64,000 nt of DNA. Origin: Curtobacterium sp. MCBA15_009. GTDB taxonomy: Bacteria > Actinomycetota > Actinomycetes > Actinomycetales > Microbacteriaceae. The position numbers and the translations under genes were made by a program. A model generated the notes under the pieces. It ran no database searches. It had not been told where the DNA came from and saw only the letters and a program-made list of their open reading frames with translations. The stretch is from assembly GCF_001864895.1 (NCBI RefSeq), contig NZ_MJGO01000039.1, forward strand, positions 351,854 to 415,853, written 5' to 3'. Every line of letters starts with the position of its first letter. Positions within the stretch are counted from its first letter, which is position 1. Below, piece after piece: positions 49,330 to 58,280 of the stretch.

Positions 49330-49880
49330 CGCCAGGCCTCCATGAGTCGGATCATGTTCTTCCTCGCTCGGGACAGGAGCCCGCGGACCGTCGAGGGCGG
49401 CAGGTCGAGTTCGGCGGCGATCTCCTCGTACCGGTACTCGAGCACCTCCTTCATGATCCAGCACCGTCGTTGTGCGTCGGGGAGCTCGGCGAGCGCGCGC
49501 TCCACCGCTTCTTCTCGGGACCGGGCCTCGGCGACGCGTTCCGGGGCGTCGTCGGAGGGTGCTGCCACCTCGAGTTCGGTGACGTCGTCGTGGTCGCGTC
49601 GGGCACGGATGCGGTCGAGGCACTTCCGGCTCAGGATCCGCATGAGCCACGACTTCACGCGGGCCTGCTCGACCAGCCCGTCCAGGCGGTCCCACGCGGT
49701 GATGAAGGTCTCCTGCACGACGTCGTCGAGTTCGTCCGTCGAGCCGAGGGTGCGACGGGCGTAGGCGCGGAGCAGTGGGGTGTAGCGACGGATGAGGACC
49801 TCGAAGGCCCGGACGTCGCCGTCGGACGAACGGCCGGCGAGGACCGCGTCGTCGAGCTCGTCGAGGGGCTGGTGGTGCAC
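49326..49880 (-). CDS. ECF-type RNA polymerase sigma factor
   Basis: A 184-residue sigma factor. Region 2 (about 25-90) has FEVLIRRYTPLLRAYARRTL, ELDDVVQETFITAWDRLDGL and VKSWLMRILSRKCLDRIR. Region 4 (about 120-175) has ALAELPDAQRRCWIMKEVLE and YEEIAAELDLPPSTVRGLLS. There is no anti-sigma of the zinc type next to it; the Asp23 partners occupy that position. GTG 49880 follows AAGGAAG. A 62-codon frame ends 9 bp upstream. Confidence 0.9.
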   Translation of the reverse strand: MHHQPLDELDDAVLAGRSSDGDVRAFEVLIRRYTPLLRAYARRTLGSTDELDDVVQETFITAWDRLDGLVEQARVKSWLMRILSRKCLDRIRARRDHDDVTELEVAAPSDDAPERVAEARSREEAVERALAELPDAQRRCWIMKEVLEYRYEEIAAELDLPPSTVRGLLSRARKNMIRLMEAWR

Positions 49881-49889
49881 GACTTCCTT

Positions 49890-50078
49890 CTACTGGTGGT
49901 GGATGGGGTTCAGCTGGGCACGGCCGTGCGAGCGCGGTCGGCCGGACGCACCGGCGTGCGCGACCCGGAACGGACCGACCGGCCGGACCGTGAGCGCGTG
50001 CACCCGTGCCTGCGCCAGCAGGTGCGCGGGCGCCGCACGGCCGTGCGACGTCGTCCGGACGGTGTCGGGTTCGAGCAT
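49890..50078 (-). CDS. Possible 62-residue small protein upstream of the sigma gene
   Basis: ATG 50078 is preceded by AGGAG at a good distance (6 nt). The frame ends 9 bp before the sigma start. The product is basic and His/Arg/Ala-rich (MLEPDTVRTTSHGRAAPAHL) without a known domain. It could be a leader peptide coupling sigma translation, or a chance frame in GC-rich DNA. Confidence 0.4.
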   Translation of the reverse strand: MLEPDTVRTTSHGRAAPAHLLAQARVHALTVRPVGPFRVAHAGASGRPRSHGRAQLNPIHHQ

Positions 50079-50196
50079 GGTGACTCCTGTGTCGGACCAG
50101 CGGGTCTGGATCCTCACCGGTGGGACGCACCGACGAGCCGTTTCGTCACACCCCGCTCGGCTTCCGTCGCAGCGGTCGGTGCGCGAGAGTGGAACC

Positions 50197-50865
50197 ATGT
50201 CGCTCGTCACCGCCGTCTGCCGCGTCGACCGCCTGCTCCCGGACTCGGGGACGATCGGGGTCACCGCCATCGACAAGCGCCCGGTCACCGGGGGCGTGCG
50301 GGTCCGGCCCCTCGGCCTGTACGCGGACGTCCAGGCGGACCGGAAGCACCACGGCGGCGAGGACCAGGCCGTCTACGCCTACGCCGACGAGGACGCCGCG
50401 TACTTCGCCGATGCGCTCGACCGCGAGGTCGCGCCCGGGCTGTTCGGCGAGAACCTGCGCACGAGCGGGGTCGACGTGACGGGAGCCGTGACCGGCGAAC
50501 GCTGGCGTGTCGGCGAGACCCTCGAGCTCGAGGTGACGATCCCCCGGATCCCGTGCGGCACGTTCGCGCGGCGGATGCGCGAGGACAAGTGGGTCCGGCG
50601 CTTCACGGACGAGGGGCGTCCGGGTGCCTACCTGCGGGTCGTGCGCTCCGGCACCGTCACCGCGGGCGACCCCGTGGTCGTGACCCACCGGCCCGCGCAC
50701 GGCGTGACGATCGGCGAGATCTTCGCGGGGCTCACGCCGGAGCGCGCCCGCGCTGTGCTGGAGTCGGGCGAGCGGCTCGCGCCGAAGGTGGTCCGGGACG
50801 TCTCGAAGGCGCTGGGCCGGTCGGGCGCCCGGTCCGGCGCGCGGTCGGGGGCGACCGCTCCGTGA
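50197..50865 (+). CDS. MOSC domain protein (YiiM-like)
   Basis: A 222-residue protein with a MOSC beta-barrel: KRPVTGGVRVRPLGLYADVQ, HHGGEDQAVYAYADEDAAYF, LFGENLRTSGVDVTGAVTGE, and PRIPCGTFARRM containing the conserved Cys that binds molybdenum cofactor or a sulfur carrier. YiiM-like members reduce N-hydroxylated compounds. The C-terminus is a short repetitive Arg/Ser/Gly tail. Divergent from the sigma operon. Confidence 0.86.
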   Translation: MSLVTAVCRVDRLLPDSGTIGVTAIDKRPVTGGVRVRPLGLYADVQADRKHHGGEDQAVYAYADEDAAYFADALDREVAPGLFGENLRTSGVDVTGAVTGERWRVGETLELEVTIPRIPCGTFARRMREDKWVRRFTDEGRPGAYLRVVRSGTVTAGDPVVVTHRPAHGVTIGEIFAGLTPERARAVLESGERLAPKVVRDVSKALGRSGARSGARSGATAP

Positions 50866-50908
50866 ACCGGGCCGGTCGGGTGCGCGGCGACGCACCGGCC
50901 GACGCCGC

Positions 50909-51295
50909 TCAGTGAGCGCTGCCGTCGCGGCGGGCCGGGTCGAGCGGACGCTTCGCACGCGGCAGGCCGGCCACCACGAGGTCGTAGGCGTTCGCCACGA
51001 GGTCCTCGACCAGGGTCTCGTCGACGCCGTCCCCCGGAGCGATCGTGATCCAGTGCCGCTTGTTCATGTGCCACCCCGGCCAGATCTCGTCGTGGTCGCG
51101 GACCAGTGCGGCACCGTGCGGCGGCGCGCACTTGAGGTTCACGATCGGGACCCCGCGCAGGGCGGTGGCCATGAGGAACATCTTGTCGACGACCTTGAAC
51201 ACCAGGGCGCCCTCGCCGAAGGGCTCGGTCTCGCGCACCGCGGGCAACCCGGCCGCCGTGCGGATCGCGACCTCGTGCAGCTGCTCGCCGTCCAT
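50909..51295 (-). CDS. MmcQ/YjbR family protein
   Basis: A 128-residue protein. TEPFGEGALVFKVVDKMFLM, VNLKCAPPHGAALVRDHDEI and WPGWHMNKRHWITIA are YjbR hallmarks, a fold related to DNA-binding CyaY-like domains with unclear function. ATG 51295; an in-frame GTG lies upstream. It is convergent with the MOSC gene. Confidence 0.86.
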   Translation of the reverse strand: MDGEQLHEVAIRTAAGLPAVRETEPFGEGALVFKVVDKMFLMATALRGVPIVNLKCAPPHGAALVRDHDEIWPGWHMNKRHWITIAPGDGVDETLVEDLVANAYDLVVAGLPRAKRPLDPARRDGSAH

Positions 51296-51436
51296 CTCCC
51301 CAGGATGCCGCACCGATCCCGCACGATCCCCGTTCGGGGGTAGGTCGTGAGGGACGGTCAGGTCGTAGGATCGCCTCGCCGCGCACCCGACGCGGCCGTC
51401 GCCCGCGACGACCACGAACCGTTCCAGGGGGAACCC

Positions 51437-51736
51437 GTGCGCATCATCCGAACCCTCGGCGTCGCCGCCGCCACCGCCGTCCTCGCGACCACCGTCGTCG
51501 TCGGGGGCGCCACCAGCGCGCAGGCCGCGCCGAAGAGCTACGCGAACTGCACCGCCGTGCACAAGGTGTACTCCGGTGGCATCGCGAAGAAGTCCGTCAC
51601 GAAGAACAAGGTCGTCTCCGGCGGCAAGACCACCTACCGTGCGCTCAAGGGCACCGTGAAGAAGGACGACGCGCTCTACCGCGCGAACACGAAGCTCGAC
51701 CGCGACAAGGACGGCATCGCCTGCGAGAAGAGCTGA
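51437..51736 (+). CDS. Secreted Excalibur calcium-binding domain protein
   Basis: A 99-residue protein. Residues 1-30 are a signal peptide ending AQAA. The mature part has YANCTAVHKVYSGGI and the C-terminal DRDKDGIACEKS, the Excalibur DxDxDGxxCE loop with its disulfide Cys. Extracellular; role unknown. GGGGGAA precedes GTG 51437; TAGGAT (51366-51371) is a likely -10. Confidence 0.88.
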   Translation: MRIIRTLGVAAATAVLATTVVVGGATSAQAAPKSYANCTAVHKVYSGGIAKKSVTKNKVVSGGKTTYRALKGTVKKDDALYRANTKLDRDKDGIACEKS

Positions 51737-51755
51737 GCCGGCGCGTGCCGACGTC

Positions 51756-52337
51756 CTAGAGCGTCGGCACGCCCTCGTGGCCGGAGCGCGGCCGAGCGGT
51801 GCCCGCGACACCGGTCACGACCGAGCCGGCGGGGACGTCCTTCGTGACGACCGTGCCGGCACCGACAACTGAGTCGGACCCGACCGTGATGCCGCCGATC
51901 AGCGAGCACCCCGCGCCGAGGACCACCCGGTCCCCCACCACCGGGTGCCGCCGGGCCCGCGGGCTGTCCCCGCCCCGGCCCCCGAGCGTGACCCCGTGGA
52001 ACACGAGCACGTCCTCGCCGATCACCGCGGTCTCGCCGATCACGACACCCATGCCGTGGTCGATGAAGAAGCGGCGCCCGATCCGGGCCCCGGGGTGGAT
52101 CTCGATGCCCGTCAGCGAGCGGGCGAGCTGGCCGAGCACCCGCGCGGCGAACCGCGAGCCGGGCAGGCCCTGCGCCGTCCAGAGCCGGTGCGTCAGCCGG
52201 TACACCCAGATCGCGTGCAGCCCGGAGTAGACGATCGCGTTCTCCAGGTCCCCCCGCGCGGCGGGGTCACCGCGGCGTGCCGCGGCCAGGTCCTCCCGGA
52301 TGGTCCGCAGCACGCCTGGTCGACCAGGACGACTCAC
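51756..52337 (-). CDS. cysE: Serine O-acetyltransferase
   Basis: A 193-residue enzyme forming O-acetylserine. An N-terminal helix pair ([20 protein letters not shown]) precedes a left-handed beta-helix of hexapeptide repeats: [20 protein letters not shown] with the catalytic His/Asp, [20 protein letters not shown], and [19 protein letters not shown] 52337 overlaps the cysK stop (GTGA), so both cysteine synthesis enzymes are coupled. Short SAT of the EpsC type. Confidence 0.92.
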   Translation of the reverse strand: MSRPGRPGVLRTIREDLAAARRGDPAARGDLENAIVYSGLHAIWVYRLTHRLWTAQGLPGSRFAARVLGQLARSLTGIEIHPGARIGRRFFIDHGMGVVIGETAVIGEDVLVFHGVTLGGRGGDSPRARRHPVVGDRVVLGAGCSLIGGITVGSDSVVGAGTVVTKDVPAGSVVTGVAGTARPRSGHEGVPTL

Positions 52338-53272
52338 GCAGTGAGCCCCTCGAAGAGCACCGTCGACAGGTAGCGCTCGCCCGTGTCGCAGACGATGGCG
52401 ACGATGCGCTTGCCGGCGTTCTCGGGCCGAGCCGCGATCTCGAGTGCGGCGTGCACGATCGCGCCGGACGAGATGCCGGACAAGATGCCCTCCTGCGTCG
52501 CGAGTGCCCGTGCCACCCGCAGGGCGTCGTCGAGCTCGACGTCGAAGACCTCGTCGATGACGCTGCGGTCGAGGACCTCCGGCACGAAGTTGGCGCCGAT
52601 GCCCTGGATCTTGTGCGGGCCGGCCTTGCCCTCGGAGAGCAGGGGCGAGTCCTTCGGCTCCACGGCGACGATCTGCACGCCGGGAACGCGTTCCTTGAGG
52701 ACCTGGCCGACACCGGTGATCGTGCCGCCGGTCCCGACACCCGCGACGAACACGTCGACGTGCTCCTCGGTGTCGCGCAGGATCTCCTCGGCGGTGGTCT
52801 TCCGGTGGATCGCGGCGTTCGCAGCGGTCTCGAACTGGTGGGCGAGGACCGCGCCGGGGGTGTCCGCGACGATCGCCTCGGCCCGGGCGACGGCGCCCTT
52901 CATGCCCTCGGGGCCGGGGGTCAGCACGATCTCGGCGCCGTAGGCGCGCATGACGGCACGACGCTCGACGCTCATCGTCTCCGGCATCGTGATGACGACC
53001 CGGTAGCCGCGGGCGGCGCCGACCAGGGCGAGCGCGATGCCGGTGTTGCCGGACGACCCCTCGACGATGGTCCCGCCGGGCTGCAGCGCCCCAGCGGCCT
53101 CGGCGGCGTCGACGATCGCGACGCCGAGGCGGTCCTTGACGCTCGCGCCGGGGTTGTAGAACTCGAGCTTCGCGAGGACCTCGGCACCGCCGGGCTTCGG
53201 CAGCCGGTTGAGGCGGACCAGCGGGGTGTTGCCGAACGCCTGCGAGATGTTGTCGTGGATGGTGCCGTTCAT
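52334..53272 (-). CDS. cysK: Cysteine synthase (O-acetylserine sulfhydrylase)
   Basis: A 312-residue PLP enzyme making cysteine from O-acetylserine and sulfide. [20 protein letters not shown], the PLP lysine in [40 protein letters not shown] and [17 protein letters not shown] are present; the late [16 protein letters not shown] matches. ATG 53272 has AGAGG upstream. TAGGAT on the minus strand (complement of 53334-53339) gives a leader of about 55 nt containing a hairpin. Confidence 0.94.
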   Translation of the reverse strand: MNGTIHDNISQAFGNTPLVRLNRLPKPGGAEVLAKLEFYNPGASVKDRLGVAIVDAAEAAGALQPGGTIVEGSSGNTGIALALVGAARGYRVVITMPETMSVERRAVMRAYGAEIVLTPGPEGMKGAVARAEAIVADTPGAVLAHQFETAANAAIHRKTTAEEILRDTEEHVDVFVAGVGTGGTITGVGQVLKERVPGVQIVAVEPKDSPLLSEGKAGPHKIQGIGANFVPEVLDRSVIDEVFDVELDDALRVARALATQEGILSGISSGAIVHAALEIAARPENAGKRIVAIVCDTGERYLSTVLFEGLTA

Positions 53273-53297
53273 CTGGTCCGTCCTCTGCAGCTCAGGT

Positions 53298-53323
53298 CGC
53301 GCCGCCGTCTTCCCGGCGGCGCG
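53298..53323 (-). promoter_or_regulatory. Hairpin in the cysK leader
   Basis: CGCGCCGCCG and CGGCGGCGCG form a perfect 10-bp stem around a 6-nt loop. It lies between the -10 (53334-53339) and the cysK start. It could control cysK by attenuation or binding of a regulator. No known riboswitch pattern fits. Confidence 0.45.
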
Positions 53324-53486
53324 GTGTCGCCCGATCCTAGCGACCGCAGCCCTGCTCGACCCGTTCGTGACGGGAGCCGCACGCCGGGCACGACCCGCGC
53401 CTCCGGGCCGTCGCCGTCCGGGCCGACGAGGCGAGGCGTGGCGTGGCGTGTGCAGCGCACGGACGGCGTCCGCGCGCCCCTCCGCG

Positions 53487-54524
53487 TCAGCGCACGGACG
53501 CCGTCCGTGCGAACCGCTCGTCCGTCGCCTCGAGGACACGCAGCACGTTGCCCCCGGCGAGCGCCCGCAGGTCCTGCTCGCCCCAGCCGCGCCGCTGCAG
53601 TTCCGCCGCGAGCACCGGGTAGCGGGACACGTCCCGCAGGTCCGGTGGGAGCACCGGCGTGCCGTCGTAGTCACCACCGAGGCCGACGTGCCGGACCCCG
53701 GCGACGTCGCGGGCGTGCTCGACGTGGTCGGCGACGTCGGACACGGTGACCAGGGGCGGCTCGCCGACCTGACCGGCTTCCTCCCAGTCCGCCCAGGCCC
53801 GCGACACGAACTTCGGCACGAAGGTGATCATGACCACGCCGCCGTTGTCCGCCAGGCGGGCGAGCACGTCGTCGGGGACGTTGCGGGGGTGGTCGTCCAC
53901 GTGGACCGTGGACGAGTGGCTGAAGACGACGGGCTGGGTCGCGACGTCGAGGGTGTCCCGCATCGTCGACGGGGCGGTGTGCGACAGGTCGACGAGCATG
54001 CCGAGGCGCTCCATCTCGGCCACGACCTGCCGGCCCCGGTCCGTGAGACCGCCGTGCGCCCGCGCGCCGGTCGCCGAGTCCGCCCAGGGGGTGTCGTCGT
54101 TGTGCGTCAGCGTCATGTACCGGACGCCGAGGCGTGCGAAGGCCCGCAGCACCGCCAGGTCGTCGCCGATGGAGTGTCCGCCCTCGGCGCCGAGCAGCGA
54201 CGCGATGCGACCGGAGTCGATCGCGGCACGGACCTCGGCCGCGGTGCGGGCCAGGGCGAGCGTGTCCGGGTACCGCTCGACGATGCGGTGCGCGAGGTCG
54301 ATCTGCTGCAGCGTCGTCCGGACGGGGTCGGCGTCGTCGGCGGGCACGAACACCGACCAGAACTGGCCGACGACCCCGCCGGCCCGGAGCTTCGGCAGGT
54401 CGGTGTGCAGGCTGTCCTGCTCCGAGTCGATGCCCTCCACGCCGGAGTCGTGCGTCTCGCGACGCTCCCAGGGCAGGTCGTTGTGGCCGTCGATGACCGG
54501 GAACGGGAGCGTGTCGAACGTCAT
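53487..54524 (-). CDS. Membrane-dipeptidase (peptidase M19) family protein
   Basis: A 345-residue zinc dipeptidase. [20 protein letters not shown] carries the first metal-binding Hx[21 protein letters not shown] the bridging Glu, [54 protein letters not shown], and [10 protein letters not shown]. The enzyme hydrolyses dipeptides, including L-D types. No signal peptide is seen. TAGCGT ends 7 nt before ATG 54524 (leaderless). The last codons form a CGCACGGAC/GTCCGTGCG hairpin (53491-53511), so termination may begin inside the gene. Confidence 0.9.
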   Translation of the reverse strand: MTFDTLPFPVIDGHNDLPWERRETHDSGVEGIDSEQDSLHTDLPKLRAGGVVGQFWSVFVPADDADPVRTTLQQIDLAHRIVERYPDTLALARTAAEVRAAIDSGRIASLLGAEGGHSIGDDLAVLRAFARLGVRYMTLTHNDDTPWADSATGARAHGGLTDRGRQVVAEMERLGMLVDLSHTAPSTMRDTLDVATQPVVFSHSSTVHVDDHPRNVPDDVLARLADNGGVVMITFVPKFVSRAWADWEEAGQVGEPPLVTVSDVADHVEHARDVAGVRHVGLGGDYDGTPVLPPDLRDVSRYPVLAAELQRRGWGEQDLRALAGGNVLRVLEATDERFARTASVR

Positions 54525-54560
54525 GCCTGCGACGCTACCGCCCGTCGCTACGATCGTCGG

Positions 54561-54602
54561 GTGGCCTCCGCGAACACGCCGACGGACCGGACGGTCCGGT
54601 GA
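54561..54602 (+). CDS. Possible 13-codon leaderless upstream ORF
   Basis: TACGAT (54549-54554) ends 6 nt before GTG 54561. The frame MASANTPTDRTVR stops at TGA 54600-54602, overlapping the GTG of the SRPBCC gene (GTGA). The arrangement suggests translation of the mini-ORF feeds ribosomes to the next start. Short, so uncertain. Confidence 0.35.
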   Translation: MASANTPTDRTVR

Positions 54603-55057
54603 CCGTTTCCTTCCGGCTCGAGACCGAGCTCGCCTGCTCCCCCGAGCGCGCCTTCGCGCTCTCGCTCGACATCGGCGCGCACGAGCGCTCGATGGCCGCG
54701 AGCGGCGAACGCGCCGTCGCCGGCACCACGTCCGGCACGATCGGCCTGGGCGAGACCGTCACCTGGCGGGCGCGCCACTTCGGGGTCGTCTGGCGGATGA
54801 CGAGTCGGATCACCGCCCTGGAGGCACCGCACCGGTTCGTCGACGAACAGGTGCGTGGACCGTTCGCCCGGTTCCACCACGAGCACCGCTTCGAGCCGTC
54901 GGCCGGCGGCACGCGCATGGTCGACACGATCACGTTCCGCGCACCGCTCGGCCCGCTGGGTCGTCTGGCCGAGGTGCTCGCGCTGGCCCGGTACATGCCG
55001 CGGCTCATCGCCGACCGCAACGCGTCGCTCGCGGCCGAGCTCGACGCCGCGCGCTGA
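54599..55057 (+). CDS. SRPBCC (START-like ligand-binding) family protein
   Basis: A 152-residue protein of the polyketide-cyclase/START fold. SFRLETELACSPERAFALSL (first strand and helix), GLGETVTWRARHFGVVWRMT, FHHEHRFEPSAGGTRMVDTI and a final long helix ARYMPRLIADRNASLAAELD are visible. It binds a hydrophobic ligand or acts as a cyclase-like protein; specifics unknown. The GTG start overlaps the mini-ORF stop. Confidence 0.82.
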   Translation: MTVSFRLETELACSPERAFALSLDIGAHERSMAASGERAVAGTTSGTIGLGETVTWRARHFGVVWRMTSRITALEAPHRFVDEQVRGPFARFHHEHRFEPSAGGTRMVDTITFRAPLGPLGRLAEVLALARYMPRLIADRNASLAAELDAAR

Positions 55058-55092
55058 CCCGGCGTCCACACCTGCCCGGAGCCGCCCGTACC

Positions 55093-55151
55093 CTTCGTGA
55101 GCAGGAAGGGTCGAGTGCCGGGTGGCGACCCGACCGTTCCTGCTCACGAAG
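55093..55151. terminator. 15-bp CTTCGTGAGCAGGAA inverted repeat
   Basis: CTTCGTGAGCAGGAA (55093-55107) pairs perfectly with TTCCTGCTCACGAAG (55137-55151). Inside the loop GGGTCG pairs with CGACCC. It begins 36 bp after the SRPBCC stop. Probable terminator; unusually low GC for this genome's stems. Confidence 0.6.
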
Positions 55152-55265
55152 CGCGCGGCCCGAACGACCGCTCCGAGCGACTCGGCTGAGCGACGCCGAG
55201 CGCTGCTCGTGGACGTACCGCACAGCACCTGGAACCTGCACAGCCATGTGCACGATGATGAGCAC

Positions 55266-56021
55266 ATGCACGAGACCATCCGCTACGTCGCGATCGGCGA
55301 CAGCTTCTCGGAGGGCATCGGCGACGCCGGTCCCGCTCCGCTCCCCGGCTGGACCGGCCGACTCGCGAGCGCGATGGCGGCTGCGTCGGACGCCGACGTC
55401 TCCTACGCCAACCTCGCGGTGCGCGGACGGCTGCTCGCCGGGGTCCTCGACGGGCAGCTCGACGCAGCGCTCGACCTCGACCCGGCGCCGACGCTCATCA
55501 CGTTCTGCGCCGGCGGGAACGACCTGCTCCGCCCCCGCTTCGACGTCGACGCCCTCATCGGCCGGGTCGAGTCCGCCGTCGACCGGGTCGAGGCGCGCGG
55601 CGCGCGGATGGCACTGCTCAGCCCGGCCGACCCCAGCGCGCGGCTGCCCCTCGGATCGCTCATCAACCGTCGCGGTGACGCCTGGGCCGGAGCGCTCGGC
55701 GAGCTGGCCCGCCGTCGCGGCCTGCCGTTCGTCGACGTCTCCCGCGACCCCCACCTGCGCCGCGCGGAGTTCTGGTCCGAGGACCGCCTGCACATGAACG
55801 CGACCGGGCACCAGCGCGTCGCCGACCTGGCGCTGCACGCCGTCCTGGACGGCCCCGCGGCGGCCGACCCCGCGTCCGTGCACGCCGGCCGCACCGGCTT
55901 CCGGGCCGAGGCCCGCTACTACCGCGAGTACGTCCTGCCGTGGGTCGGGCGGCGGGTCACCCGGCGCTCGTCCGGCGACGGCCGGTCGGCGACCTACCCG
56001 ACGTGGACGCCGGTCGCGTAG
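55266..56021 (+). CDS. SGNH/GDSL family hydrolase
   Basis: A 251-residue esterase-fold protein. RYVAIGDSFSEGIGDAGPAP holds the catalytic Ser (block I), NLAVRGRLLAG the Gly/Asn block, ITFCAGGNDLLRP block III (GxND), and WSEDRLHMNATGHQRVADLA the catalytic Asp-His pair. No signal peptide is seen. ATG 55266 is chosen; GTG 55248 is also in frame. The substrate is likely an ester. Confidence 0.88.
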   Translation: MHETIRYVAIGDSFSEGIGDAGPAPLPGWTGRLASAMAAASDADVSYANLAVRGRLLAGVLDGQLDAALDLDPAPTLITFCAGGNDLLRPRFDVDALIGRVESAVDRVEARGARMALLSPADPSARLPLGSLINRRGDAWAGALGELARRRGLPFVDVSRDPHLRRAEFWSEDRLHMNATGHQRVADLALHAVLDGPAAADPASVHAGRTGFRAEARYYREYVLPWVGRRVTRRSSGDGRSATYPTWTPVA

Positions 56022-56497
56022 ACCCGCGTCGTCCCGCCGGTCAGGGCGTGGGCGAACTCGTCGCCGGTCGGTGCGAAGCCGCCCGCCTCGTACAGCCGCA
56101 CCGCGCGGTCGTTGTCTCCGAGCACGTGCAGCACCACGCGCGGGTGCCCCGCGGCGCGGGCGTCGTGCACGGCCTCGGCGAGCAGGGAGCGCCCGACCCC
56201 GCGGGCCTGCACGCCCGGGCGCACCGCGAGCAACGACAGGTAGGCGGCGTCCGACGGGTCCGTCGACCGACCGGTCCCCGGCGCCGTGACCAGGACGAAG
56301 CCGTCGATCGCGCCGTCGGCGCCGGGGACCACGAGCCAGGCGACGTGCTCCGCGGCGAACTTCTGCCGTGCGCGCTCCCGGACGGCCGGGTCCTCGGCGA
56401 CGCCGTCACGCTCGGCGACGGCTGCCGCCCAGAGGTCGATGCAGGTGTCGGTCTCGTCCCCGGTCGCAGGACGCACGACCACGGACGACTCGATCAC
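55994..56497 (-). CDS. GNAT family N-acetyltransferase
   Basis: A 167-residue acetyltransferase. AYLSLLAVRPGVQARGVGRS contains the acetyl-CoA loop (QARGVG), followed by RVVLHVLGDNDRAVRLYEAG and GFAPTGDEF. TAGGCT ends 6 nt before GTG 56497 (leaderless). The 3' end overlaps the SGNH gene by 28 bp on the opposite strand. Substrate unknown. Confidence 0.86.
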   Translation of the reverse strand: MIESSVVVRPATGDETDTCIDLWAAAVAERDGVAEDPAVRERARQKFAAEHVAWLVVPGADGAIDGFVLVTAPGTGRSTDPSDAAYLSLLAVRPGVQARGVGRSLLAEAVHDARAAGHPRVVLHVLGDNDRAVRLYEAGGFAPTGDEFAHALTGGTTRVYATGVHVG

Positions 56498-56501
56498 CCG
56501 T

Positions 56502-57905
56502 TCAGCCTACGGCGGTGCGGCTCGCAATCCTGAACGACGCCCCACGGTGCTCGTCGGGCAGCCGGTCCCCGCGGCCGTGCAGCTTCTGCCGGAGCGACCC
56601 CTGCTCGTACTCCTCCGGGTACGCCCCACGAGCCCGGAGCTCCGGGATGACGAACTCGATGACGTCCTCCCACGTCCCGGGCGTCACCGCGTAGGCGAGG
56701 TTGAACCCGTCGACGTCGGTCAGCTCCTGGATCTCCTGCAGCCGGTCGGCGATGGTCGCTCCCCCGCCGACCGCCACCGGTCCGAGCCCGCCGATCGCGG
56801 TGTGCCGGGCGAGGTCGCGGATCGTCCACGAGGACCCGTCCTCGCCGGTGGCCGCCGCGATGTTCGCCGCGGCCGACTGGATCGCGTTCGACTCGACGTC
56901 CCCGAGGGGCTCGTCGAGGTCCCACTGCGACAGGTCGACGCCCATCCACCCCGAGTTGAGCACCAGGGCGCCGAGCTCCGAGGCGTACGACAGGTAGTCC
57001 TCGTACTTCGCCTGGGCGAGCTGGTCGGTGGCGTCCGTGATCACGGTGAGCAGCGTGTAGACGCGGGCGGCGTACCGGTCGCGACCAGCTGCCTCCAGGG
57101 CGTCCCGGACCTTCGTGACGGTCGACGCGAGCTGCTCGACGGTCGGTGCGCCCACGAAGACCGCCTCCGCGTTCTCCGCGGCGAAGCGGATGCCGCGCGG
57201 CGACGCGCCCGCCTGGTAGATGACGGGCGTGCGCTGCACCGACGGCTCGGACAGGTGGATCCCGGGGACGTCGAAGTGCGTGCCGTGGTGCTCGATCGGG
57301 TGCACCTTCGCGGGGTCCGTGAAGACGCCGGACTCGCGGTCCGCGACGACGGCGTCGTCCTCCCACGAGCCCTCCCACAGCTTGTAGAGGACCTCGAGGT
57401 ACTCGTCGGCGACGTCGTAGCGGTCGTCGTGCGACAGCTGGTCGGCCTGCCCCATGTTCCGCGCCGCGCTCGGCAGGTACCCGGTGACGACGTTCCAGCC
57501 GACGCGGCCCTTCGTCAGGTGGTCGAGCGTCGACATGCGTCGGGCGAACGGGTACGGGTGCTCGTACGCGGTGCCGGCCGTGATGCCGAAGCCCAGGTGC
57601 TCGGTCACCGACGCCATCGCCGACACGAGCAGGACCGGGTCGTTCACGGGCACCTGCGACCCGGTGCGGAGCGCGGCCTCGTTCGACCCGCCGTACACGT
57701 CGTAGGTGCCCAGGACGTCGGCGATGAAGATGCCGTCGAACGCGCCGCGCTCGAGCGTCTTCGCCAGGTCCGTCCAGTAGCTCAGGTCGCGGTAGTCCCG
57801 CGACCGGTCGCGCGGGTGCCGCCACAGTCCGGAGGACTGGTGCGCGACGCAGTTCATGTCGAACGCGTTGAAGCGGATCTGCCGGTGTTCGCTGCTGCTG
57901 CTCAC
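56502..57905 (-). CDS. FMN-dependent monooxygenase, NtaA/SnaA/DmoA family
   Basis: A 467-residue luciferase-fold monooxygenase. RFNAFDMNCVAHQSSGLWRH, LERGAFDGIFIADVLGTYDV, VSAMASVTEHLGFGITAGTA, STLDHLTKGRVGWNVVTGYL and YQAGASPRGIRFAAENAEAV are family signatures. Members degrade chelators, dimethyl sulfide or other sulfur or nitrogen compounds and need an FMN reductase. GTG 57905 is favoured by TAGCGT 8 nt upstream; GTG 57929 is also possible. The exact substrate is unknown. Confidence 0.86.
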   Translation of the reverse strand: MSSSSEHRQIRFNAFDMNCVAHQSSGLWRHPRDRSRDYRDLSYWTDLAKTLERGAFDGIFIADVLGTYDVYGGSNEAALRTGSQVPVNDPVLLVSAMASVTEHLGFGITAGTAYEHPYPFARRMSTLDHLTKGRVGWNVVTGYLPSAARNMGQADQLSHDDRYDVADEYLEVLYKLWEGSWEDDAVVADRESGVFTDPAKVHPIEHHGTHFDVPGIHLSEPSVQRTPVIYQAGASPRGIRFAAENAEAVFVGAPTVEQLASTVTKVRDALEAAGRDRYAARVYTLLTVITDATDQLAQAKYEDYLSYASELGALVLNSGWMGVDLSQWDLDEPLGDVESNAIQSAAANIAAATGEDGSSWTIRDLARHTAIGGLGPVAVGGGATIADRLQEIQELTDVDGFNLAYAVTPGTWEDVIEFVIPELRARGAYPEEYEQGSLRQKLHGRGDRLPDEHRGASFRIASRTAVG

Positions 57906-57998
57906 GGGTCGAGACGCTACGTCCGCCACCTGCGACCGTCACGGATCGTGACGAAGCGTGACGACGGAGGGTGCGCGGGTGCACGGCGACCGCCGGAC

Positions 57999-58040
57999 GG
58001 ACGGGAGGCACGGTGCGGGCCCGCCACGGGCCTCCCGTCC
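57999..58040. terminator. 11-bp GGACGGGAGGC/GCCTCCCGTCC hairpin
   Basis: A perfect member of the dispersed hairpin family. It sits in the 375-bp gap between the FMN monooxygenase 5' end and the VOC gene's 3' end (57906-58280). Apart from this stem I see only low-complexity GC-rich sequence there and no credible gene. Confidence 0.6.
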
Positions 58041-58280
58041 GGTACCCGCTCGCGCCCGCCGTCCGGGCGGCGCCCGTCGGGTGCCACCTCTGCCGACCCG
58101 GCCGGGCGGGCGCTGTGGGCGCGGCGGGCGCGGCGGGCGCCTCCGCCGGGCCGCCGCGCGGGTGCCTGCGCGTGGCCGCCGGCGCGGGTGTGCGCGGCGC
58201 ACGACCGGGGTGTTCCGGAACCGCGCGATCGCACGGCGCGAAGGCACTCCGATCGTGGGACGGGGGATCGGCCCCGCGGC

